Source: Candidatus Neomicrothrix sp. UBA7388
GTDB lineage: Bacteria > Actinomycetota > Acidimicrobiia > Acidimicrobiales > Poriferisodalaceae
Length of the DNA: 32,004 nt
Assembly (NCBI GenBank): GCA_002470695.1
Contig: DKNM01000123.1
Location: forward strand, 58,342 to 90,345
Reading direction: 5' to 3'
Every line of letters starts with the position of its first letter. Position 1 is the first letter of the stretch. The notes below the pieces were generated by a model, which searched no databases, was not told where the DNA came from, and worked only from the letters and a program-made list of their open reading frames with translations. Of the stretch, positions 25,205 to 30,628 are shown one piece after another. The translations under genes and the position numbers were made by a program.

Positions 25205-25380
25205 GGGGGGCAGGCCAAGGGTCCAACGATAGGGTTCCCTAAGCCCCCCTCACGCCCGCTGTCAGAGGGGGATTTGGGTCCGCCGTGGTCTACTCCTTCC
25301 ACCTGGCGGACCCAGGCGCGTGGCCCCTCAAAGAGTTGCGCATCGTGACATAGCCCCTGGGTCTGCAGATTAATGCGCCG
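25205..25380. ncRNA. Candidate structured RNA: four successive GC-rich stem-loops
   Basis: In the 506-base gap between the MaoC gene end and the small CxxCH gene start lies a GC-rich block of nested and successive stems. They are GGGGGGC/GCCCCCC (25205-25211 with 25243-25249); GAGGGG/CCCCTC (25265-25270 with 25324-25329), which encloses a perfect 10-bp TGGGTCCGCC/GGCGGACCCA (25275-25284 with 25305-25314) extended by GTGG/CCAC; and GCGCAT/ATGCGC (25338-25343 with 25373-25378). I recognise no tmRNA, RNase P, SRP or known riboswitch core. The strand is undecided. If reverse, it would precede the CxxCH gene by about 200 bases. A repeat or palindromic mobile remnant is the alternative. The rest of the gap shows nothing supportable. 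Confidence 0.45.
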
Positions 25381-25505
25381 TTAGTCTTTTAAGAATGAAG
25401 TCTCGTTCTGAGCAGCTTCCTTCTGTAGAGCTCCTCAATAGAGGAATTATTGACGCTTTTAGGCATCGCTCAAGTTCGTTCCGCGAAGAAGCGTCGCAAC
25501 GTGAG

Positions 25506-25976
25506 CTAATTCGCTGATTGCTCCCTGGTGCTTATCAGCATTGTGGGAACTGCCTGCAAAGCCACTAGGCCATTCTGGTTGACCAGTTGGTTTCGGATTT
25601 CAATTAATCCCAAATTTGGCTTCGAGTTACTTCGCCGTTTGCTCAGAATTTCTACAGTTAGCGTCAATTGATCGTTGGCGTACACAGGATTGGGCCACGA
25701 CAATTCGGACAATCCTGCAGCGCCAACGCTATGTGTTCCGAGAAAATCTTGGGCGAGCAATTTCATCATCAGAGATCCGGTATGCCACCCCGAGGCGATA
25801 AGTGCTCCGTAAATAGTTTCAGATGCAGCCTCTGCATCGATGTGAAATCGCTGGGGGTCAAATTGGGTCGCGAAGGCCACCATCTGCTCTTCGGTGATAT
25901 GGGTGCTGCTGAACTCGAAGAATTCGCCGACCGAAAAGTCTTCATAGAAACGCTCTTTGCACGGTACATCGGACAT
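25506..25976 (-). CDS. MaoC-like hot-dog dehydratase-family protein
   Basis: A 156-residue single hot-dog-domain protein of the MaoC/(R)-specific enoyl-CoA hydratase type, which adds water to enoyl-CoA or serves related acyl transformations. The family opening FYEDFSVGEFFEFSS is followed by the catalytic-region segment FATQFDPQRFHIDAEAA, where Asp and His take the hydratase positions, then GALIASGWHTGSLMMKL and LSELSWPNPVYANDQLTL. ATG 25976 has AAGGA eight bases ahead and replaces a longer frame that begins 12 codons earlier. It is a lone gene between the LLM gene upstream and a long gap downstream. Its substrate cannot be named. Confidence 0.88.
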   Translation of the reverse strand: MSDVPCKERFYEDFSVGEFFEFSSTHITEEQMVAFATQFDPQRFHIDAEAASETIYGALIASGWHTGSLMMKLLAQDFLGTHSVGAAGLSELSWPNPVYANDQLTLTVEILSKRRSNSKPNLGLIEIRNQLVNQNGLVALQAVPTMLISTREQSAN

Positions 25977-26095
25977 ATCTATGTTCCTTAAAGTTGAAAC
26001 TGCCTGCATCAAAGAATGGAAAGGTTACAGAGACGCGCTTGTCTAGACCCAAGCGGCAAGAATTAATTTAGATAACAGTATTTAGTTGCTCTGAT

Positions 26096-26953
26096 TTACT
26101 TGTACTGGTCTTTGAACTCAGAAATTTGATCCAGCTTTGGAATCACAGTGTCTGCGTCTGCAGGAGGCAATGTGAAGACGACCCGGTTGCAGCCAGCTGC
26201 TATGAGCGTGTCGACAACCTCAGCCTTCGGCGGGGTCCCGAACTGCCCGAAATCAAATGAATCTGGGTCACGGCCCGCATCTTCAGCCATTTGCTTCAAG
26301 GTCGTTATCTGCTCTCCGAAATCGTACCTTCCGCTAATTGGCATGAATCCGTCGCAGTACTCAACTATGTCTTTCATGGTTTTGGGCCCGGCCGCTCCTC
26401 CGAGAATGATAGGAGGGTGAGGAGTTTGCGCTGGCTTGGGCCATTGCCAGCTTGAACTGAATTCCACGTGCTCGCCGTGAAATTCTGCCTCATCATTCAT
26501 CCAAAGTTCTTTCATCGCGAGAATTCGTTCACGCATAACGGCGCGCCTCTCGGAGAATTTCACCCCATGATGATGAAGCTCTTCTTTGTTCCATCCGTAG
26601 CCGATACCAAACAAAAATCTGCCGTTGGTCAATGCGTCGACCGTTGCGACGCTCTTGGCTAACCAGATCGGATCCCGTTGAGGCACTAATGTAATGCCGG
26701 TACCAAGTTTAATTTTGCTGGTTACAGCCCCCGCCATACCCAATGCTATGAACTGATCATGGGTGCGCCAATACTCTTCGGGTAGCGGGGGTGCTTTTGG
26801 GTTGAGCCCCCAAGGCGTTTCGCGGCTGGTTGGAATATGGCTGTGTTCAGGAAACCAAATGGACTCGAAACCTCGATCCTCAGCTTCTTTGGCTAAGGAG
26901 ACTGGATCAATAGCCTTGTCGGTGGGGAACATGTTTATGCCGAAATCTGTCAT
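26096..26953 (-). CDS. F420-dependent LLM-class oxidoreductase
   Basis: A luciferase-like TIM-barrel oxidoreductase of 285 residues. The actinobacterial subgroup uses reduced or oxidised deazaflavin F420. Family marks are the N-terminal DPVSLAKEAEDRGFESIWFPEHSHIP, LGTGITLVPQRDPIWLAKSVATVDALTNGRFLFGIGYGWNKEEL as the cofactor-wall block, and HPPIILGGAAGPKTM. The ending VVFTLPPADADTVIPKLD is common among F420 LLM proteins. The choice of F420 over FMN is from family resemblance, not a diagnostic residue. ATG 26953 has no ribosome site; instead TATGAT stands six bases ahead, so its mRNA may start at the AUG. Confidence 0.9.
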   Translation of the reverse strand: MTDFGINMFPTDKAIDPVSLAKEAEDRGFESIWFPEHSHIPTSRETPWGLNPKAPPLPEEYWRTHDQFIALGMAGAVTSKIKLGTGITLVPQRDPIWLAKSVATVDALTNGRFLFGIGYGWNKEELHHHGVKFSERRAVMRERILAMKELWMNDEAEFHGEHVEFSSSWQWPKPAQTPHPPIILGGAAGPKTMKDIVEYCDGFMPISGRYDFGEQITTLKQMAEDAGRDPDSFDFGQFGTPPKAEVVDTLIAAGCNRVVFTLPPADADTVIPKLDQISEFKDQYK

Positions 26954-26959
26954 AGCACG

Positions 26960-26965
26960 ATCATA
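26960..26965 (-). promoter_or_regulatory. -10 element for a leaderless LLM mRNA
   Basis: On the reverse strand TATGAT lies six bases before ATG 26953, within TATATATGAT. This spacing puts the transcription start on the A of the start codon. No clear -35 box and no Shine-Dalgarno are present, which fits a leaderless transcript, a common situation in actinobacteria. Confidence 0.5.
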
Positions 26966-27037
26966 TATACCGACGTGGCCTCGCTGCTCTTCAGATCAGC
27001 AATGTGGATGTTTAAATTCAAGACCGTGAGGAAAAGC

Positions 27038-27065
27038 CTGCGGGCCCCATTTCTGGAACCCGCAG
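27038..27065 (-). terminator. Intrinsic terminator of the ABM-domain gene
   Basis: A perfect 7-bp stem CTGCGGG/CCCGCAG with an inner CCA/TGG pair closed by a GAAA tetraloop when read on the reverse strand, followed by GCTTTTCC. It lies 83 bases past the stop of the ABM gene and before the LLM gene. Confidence 0.65.
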
Positions 27066-27148
27066 AGTAAATAAATGGCTTTCAAAATTGTCCGACAGCT
27101 AATGCAGGACACGCGCCCCTTCGTTGAGGAGCCGCAAGCTTCTGTCCC

Positions 27149-27442
27149 TTAGACGTCGTGGCTATCGAGATAGGTGACTTCAAGGTTGCCTGCCAAAACC
27201 GGGGCAAGGAGTTCGGGCAGTCCCGTATCCATTCGCCATTTGAGGTAGGCCTGATGGTTTGCCTTCTCAGCAAATTTCTCCCACAAAACAACTTGGTCGG
27301 GGTTGCTGTCGTCACTGTATACCTCGATAGATTCGCAGCCCTCGAAGGCACGGGTGTCGACCAGAGCTTCGCTGAGCATTTCGATCAGTTGTGGTCCCTT
27401 GCCTTCTTGGCAGGGAAAAACTACGTGAATAGTTTGGGACAT
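27149..27442 (-). CDS. Antibiotic biosynthesis monooxygenase (ABM) domain protein
   Basis: A 97-residue ferredoxin-like dimeric-barrel protein. The pattern MSQTIHVVF, then KGPQLIEMLSEALVDTRAFEGCESIEVYSDDSNPDQVVLWEKFAEKANHQAYLKWR fits ABM/YgiN-like proteins (quinol monooxygenases and related cofactor-free oxidases). The VVLWEKFAEKANHQAYL helix carries the usual conserved Trp-Glu and His. ATG 27442 has AAGGA six bases ahead; a longer frame starting 23 codons earlier has no such support. It is monocistronic with its own terminator. Many such domains have unknown substrates. Confidence 0.85.
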   Translation of the reverse strand: MSQTIHVVFPCQEGKGPQLIEMLSEALVDTRAFEGCESIEVYSDDSNPDQVVLWEKFAEKANHQAYLKWRMDTGLPELLAPVLAGNLEVTYLDSHDV

Positions 27443-27621
27443 AATAATTCCTTGTTGTTGATTTCGAATTTCTATGTAACGAAGCTCAGCAGGCTGGGGG
27501 TGTTTCGTCAAGACGGCTGAAGCCCTTGATGGTTATTCGTAACAGTAGTGGTCTAACAAAACGGCATGGTAGGAGTTCCACTGTATTGACTTAGGTTGAA
27601 TGCGCTGAGAGTACCGGGGTG

Positions 27622-27668
27622 TATTTCCTCGGCCCTGACTTCCACCGGTGGTCAGAGCCGAGGAAATA
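27622..27668 (-). terminator. Long hairpin downstream of a candidate small gene
   Basis: TATTTCCTCGGC pairs with GCCGAGGAAATA over 12 bp. After one C·A mismatch, CTGAC pairs with GTCAG, giving an 18-position stem with an 11-base loop. It starts four bases after the TAA of the candidate gene at 27673. There is no U-run beyond the stem's own AT-rich base. The adjoining 27443-27621 shows nothing else supportable. Confidence 0.5.
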
Positions 27669-27672
27669 AGAA

Positions 27673-27843
27673 TTAGACAGAATTCATTGCTAACGGTCTT
27701 TGGTAACGAACCAAGTCCATCTGCGAACTCGTGAAATAATTAAGGTGCTCATTGCTATGGCGGTTGTATCCCGTCGCGAGCTTTTTTGATGTTCGTTTGA
27801 AGGCAACCTTGAGAGGTGTATGCGCGCCAATGCACCGATCCAT
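27673..27843 (-). CDS. Candidate 56-residue basic protein, unknown
   Basis: An ATG-to-TAA frame of 57 codons in the 492-base gap between RidA and the ABM gene. The product is basic, with a lysine-rich middle (KVAFKRTSKKLATGYNRH) and a more hydrophilic end. It matches no family I know. For it: an ATG, an AGGG seven bases ahead, and a long hairpin directly after the stop. Against it: the ribosome site is poor, the composition is unremarkable, and it could be a fragment of a decayed gene. Confidence 0.28.
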   Translation of the reverse strand: MDRCIGAHTPLKVAFKRTSKKLATGYNRHSNEHLNYFTSSQMDLVRYQRPLAMNSV

Positions 27844-27912
27844 GGTTACACCCTAAATATGTTGAATTAACGATCGATAAGCGCAATGTAAAATTGATGT
27901 AAACAAATGAGA

Positions 27913-27929
27913 CGCCGTTTAAAACGGCG
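27913..27929 (-). terminator. Possible terminator of ridA-like gene
   Basis: A 6-bp stem CGCCGT/ACGGCG with a five-base AT loop starts six bases after the RidA stop codon. Read on the reverse strand, it is followed by the T-rich TCTCATTTGTTT. It is short but well placed. Confidence 0.45.
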
Positions 27930-27934
27930 AGCGA

Positions 27935-28330
27935 CTATTTCCGAGGGGTTGAAGCGGCAATAATCTCGACTTCGATTTCGCCGACGACTAAAGGTGCGCC
28001 GACGGTGGTTCTGCAGGGGTACGGAGCATCGAAGACATCTAAAAATACCGCGTTCCAAGAGGGAAACTCCGTGACGTCTGCCAGTTGTGCGTTGACCTTG
28101 ATCACATGATCCAGCGACAAACCCATATCTTCCAGCATTGCGCCAAAATTTTCTAACGTTATTCGGGCCTGTGTAGCGACGTCGGCTTGGCTGACTTCAA
28201 AAGTAGACAAATCGATAGCGGTCATCCCACTAAAGAAATAGAGGTCACCAACCTGAATCGCCGTGGAATTCTTGATATCGAATTGTTCGAGGGCAGCCGC
28301 TGCTGAAGGAGAAGAATGAATGATGGTCAT
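27935..28330 (-). CDS. RidA/YjgF-family protein
   Basis: A 131-residue RidA-like chorismate-mutase-fold protein; the family hydrolyses reactive enamine/imine intermediates released by PLP enzymes or takes part in catabolic deaminations. Markers are GDLYFFSGMTAID, ADVATQARITLENFGAMLEDMGLSLDHVIKVNAQLAD, and FPSWNAVFLDVF. The key arginine is in PYPCRTTVGAPL and the conserved acidic residue in EIEVEIIA. With that arginine present, imine-deaminase activity is plausible. The gene has a -10-like TACAGT seven bases before ATG 28330 and no ribosome site, hence probably leaderless. It is divergent from the VOC gene across 100 bases. Confidence 0.9.
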   Translation of the reverse strand: MTIIHSSPSAAAALEQFDIKNSTAIQVGDLYFFSGMTAIDLSTFEVSQADVATQARITLENFGAMLEDMGLSLDHVIKVNAQLADVTEFPSWNAVFLDVFDAPYPCRTTVGAPLVVGEIEVEIIAASTPRK

Positions 28331-28337
28331 GAGTCAC

Positions 28338-28343
28338 ACTGTA
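28338..28343 (-). promoter_or_regulatory. -10 element for a leaderless RidA mRNA
   Basis: Reverse-strand TACAGT stands seven bases before ATG 28330, with GTGACTC between and no Shine-Dalgarno. This places transcription start at or next to the start codon. Confidence 0.4.
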
Positions 28344-28430
28344 TTGCTTGGACGTTAAAGGAAAGTGCAATAAGCGCCGAGAAGGCTCTAGGTAAGAGGT
28401 TCACCGGCTGATCAACCCTAGGGTGGCGAT

Positions 28431-28937
28431 GTGGGCGAACAAAAAGCTGAGGTTCAGTCAGATCGTGAAAGAGAATGGTCTTTGCTTCGGCGGAAGTACT
28501 TAGTGGGTCCCGGCGAACGGCGAGCTTCTTCGGCGCAAGGCATTCATCACTTAGCATTGCTGAGTTCTGATGTTGAGAGAACTATCGAGTTCTATCAGGG
28601 TGTACTTGAATTCCCGCTAACTGAATTATTCGAAAATAGAGATTATTCTGGATCTACCCACTTCTTTTTCGATTTAGGGAACGGTAACGCGCTCGCATTC
28701 TTTGACTTCCCGGGCCTAGAAATGGAGCCCTACAAAGAAGTGCTGGGGTCTTTGCACCACCTCGCAATTTCTGTGCCTTTGGATACTTGGAAGCACCTTC
28801 GCGTTAAATTAGAAACCGCAGGCATCGAGATCGCTTTCGAGCATGCTGGTTCCATTTATTTCAATGGTCCCGATGGTGAAAGACTGGAACTGCTGGCCGA
28901 ACCATTGGGGGAGATGAATGGCCGCCCGGTTTTGTAA
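28431..28937 (+). CDS. VOC-superfamily (glyoxalase/dioxygenase-fold) protein
   Basis: A 168-residue protein with the paired beta-alpha-beta-beta-beta modules of the vicinal-oxygen-chelate fold. The first module begins GIHHLALLSSDVERTIEFYQGVL, the second LHHLAISVPLDTWKHLRVKLETAGI, and the metal-binding Glu is in ERLELLAE. The two His (H40 region and the LHH of module two) plus that Glu fit a metal site. About 35 charged residues precede the first module and may be a real extension or a start too far upstream. GTG 28431 has AGGG seven bases ahead. It is divergent from ridA, and its substrate is unknown. Confidence 0.85.
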   Translation: MGEQKAEVQSDREREWSLLRRKYLVGPGERRASSAQGIHHLALLSSDVERTIEFYQGVLEFPLTELFENRDYSGSTHFFFDLGNGNALAFFDFPGLEMEPYKEVLGSLHHLAISVPLDTWKHLRVKLETAGIEIAFEHAGSIYFNGPDGERLELLAEPLGEMNGRPVL

Positions 28938-28976
28938 ATACTTGAGAGAGACAATTAGTGGTGGTCAAGGTTCAAA

Positions 28977-29819
28977 ATGATGTTGTCTCGGTATCCAAGA
29001 ATTTTAGCTGTCGCGCTGATTCTGGTGCTGGCCTTTGCGTCGCCGCTCGCTGCGCACGACCCGGTATTCCTTTCAGAGGAACACACCTCCCCCGAAGTAG
29101 GGCCATTGCTTCCAGATGGAACCATTTCCTTCGCATTGTACGGCCGGCTTCTCGCTGCTGATTCAACGCAGGCGTTTCAAGCTGGTTTCAACGAGGGCGA
29201 GGCATTAGATCTCTCGCTACTTATCCCGGCTGCCTTTCCAGAGACGAGCTTCGAAGTTGGGTCCCTGCCAGAAATTGAAGTTAAGCGTCCTGACGGAAGC
29301 ACGTTTCGTCTCGAGCCAGCCTTTCGGCAAATGTTTCACGAGCCGTATACCAACACCCGCTACTTGCGGCTTGCCGATTATAAGGAGCCTGCCCAGCAAG
29401 GCATCTACAGCTTTATTATCTCAGGAGCGAGAGCTGGGCGGTATGTCGCTTCGATCGGTACCCTCGAACGGTTTGGTACAGAAATCATTCGATATACGCG
29501 TCCTTTAATCGTTGGGCGCACAGCCCAGCCGATCAACCAATGGTTCAAGGATGCTGTTGCCACAGACACGAGCCCCGACTCAGCTGTCACGGATAAGGCT
29601 GCAGACTTTGACCAAGAGCTAGAGGCACAAGAGAAGAGCCTGAGTCTGGAAAGCTCGGGAGAGGGACTACTCGGGGAGGAAGCTCAGAAAGACCGAGCGC
29701 CTGCTATGTCCAATGACCCAACCGATCGGGAATCGAGTAACGGTGCGTACTTATTCGTATTCATTTCGGCTGCGATGGTTATTGGGATAGTTTTTGTTCT
29801 CCGAAAGCTGAGAAGGTAA
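28977..29819 (+). CDS. Secreted, C-terminally membrane-anchored protein, unknown
   Basis: A 280-residue envelope protein of unrecognised family. A signal peptide (MMLSRYPRILAVALILVLAF, then ASPLAA) is followed by a mature sequence opening HDPVFLSEEHTSP if cleavage falls after Ala26. A beta-rich outer domain to about residue 185 comes next, then an acidic linker (about 190-255). One membrane segment near 257-275 with a basic tail RKLRR closes the chain. An N-terminal His with a second His nine residues on recalls copper-binding proteins with a histidine brace (CopC, pMMO subunit, LPMO), but no other match is seen, so this is a hypothesis. The start is ATG 28977 or 28980, with AAGG ahead. It follows the VOC gene by 39 bases and is probably cotranscribed. 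Confidence 0.75.
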   Translation: MMLSRYPRILAVALILVLAFASPLAAHDPVFLSEEHTSPEVGPLLPDGTISFALYGRLLAADSTQAFQAGFNEGEALDLSLLIPAAFPETSFEVGSLPEIEVKRPDGSTFRLEPAFRQMFHEPYTNTRYLRLADYKEPAQQGIYSFIISGARAGRYVASIGTLERFGTEIIRYTRPLIVGRTAQPINQWFKDAVATDTSPDSAVTDKAADFDQELEAQEKSLSLESSGEGLLGEEAQKDRAPAMSNDPTDRESSNGAYLFVFISAAMVIGIVFVLRKLRR

Positions 29820-29824
29820 CCCAG

Positions 29825-30451
29825 CTATGCTTCGCTTCCGGCCATTTGACCGCTTTCATTTATATAAATCGAATTCTTTGGTTCGGCAAACAAAGTTTCG
29901 ACAGCCGGAATGAAGTCCTCTAGAGACATGGAGTCGTACGCTGGGTCGAAAGCTGGTTGGTCAAATTCTTGGCAGAACTCCACAGTGAGGTCATACGCTG
30001 GGTGATCTGCGAATTGTTCTCTCATGTTGCGGTCAAGGCCAAGATGATGAAAGAAGTTATAGCCCTGGAAAATGCCGTGTTTCTCGACCATCCAAAGGTG
30101 CTCATCGGAGACGAACGGTTTAAGGATTGCCGCTGCGATGTCAGGGTGGTTATACGATCCAAGTGTGTCGCCGATGTCATGAAGGAGCGCGCATACGACG
30201 TATTCGTCTGACTTGTTTGCTCGATAGGCCCGAGTAGCAGTTTGTACTGAATGTTCAAGCCGGTCGACGGAAAAGCCGCCGCAGTCGCCATCGAGTAGAC
30301 GGAGATGGTCAAGGACTCGTCCGGCGACATCATTCGCGAAAACACGATTGTGAGCAGCAATGATTTTCCAATCAAGAGGAGTGGCCTCTGTCATTGCGCC
30401 GAAGGTTGCAGATTGACTTAGTAGATCCTGCTCGCTCTCTGTCGTGCTCAT
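29825..30451 (-). CDS. HD-domain protein, PhnZ/mixed-valent diiron oxygenase-like
   Basis: A 208-residue HD-domain protein. Metal-ligand candidates in order are H67 (RLEHSVQ), H91-D92 (LLHDIGD), H102 (NHPDIA), H125 (EKHGIF) and D164 (EFDQ). The H91-D92, H102, H125 and late Asp spacing resembles PhnZ and other mixed-valent diiron oxygenases, rather than the short HD phosphohydrolases. The HGIFQGYNFFHHLGLDRNMREQF block is typical of actinobacterial members whose substrate is unknown. ATG 30451 is preferred over 30463 because GGGGGA stands four bases ahead. It converges on the secreted-protein gene with five bases between and diverges from the aldehyde dehydrogenase. Confidence 0.82.
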   Translation of the reverse strand: MSTTESEQDLLSQSATFGAMTEATPLDWKIIAAHNRVFANDVAGRVLDHLRLLDGDCGGFSVDRLEHSVQTATRAYRANKSDEYVVCALLHDIGDTLGSYNHPDIAAAILKPFVSDEHLWMVEKHGIFQGYNFFHHLGLDRNMREQFADHPAYDLTVEFCQEFDQPAFDPAYDSMSLEDFIPAVETLFAEPKNSIYINESGQMAGSEA

Positions 30452-30628
30452 GTCTTCCCCCATATGTATGTTTATGTACGTTTTGAGTGCTCACAAGATG
30501 TTAACCGCAAATAATTGCTCAGAGTGCCCGGACTAGACACTCCAATTCGCGTGTTTCGGTCTTAATGACACGATAAGTTCACCAACAGAAAATTGTTAAG
30601 GTTTGTAAATAAACGAGAAAGGCTGGCT

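Noticed and set aside
25205..25260. Match of the CCCCCC/GGGGGG stem to actinobacterial 6C RNA
   Set aside because: In 6C RNA the C-runs sit in loops; here the run is paired in a stem.
25118..25348. Forward 76-codon frame in the GC-rich block
   Set aside because: TTG start, no ribosome site, composition follows the stem-loops; the RNA structure explains it better.
25395..25517. Forward 40-codon ATG frame running into the 3' end of the MaoC gene
   Set aside because: No ribosome site, antisense overlap with maoC-like gene, no recognisable feature; too weak to list.
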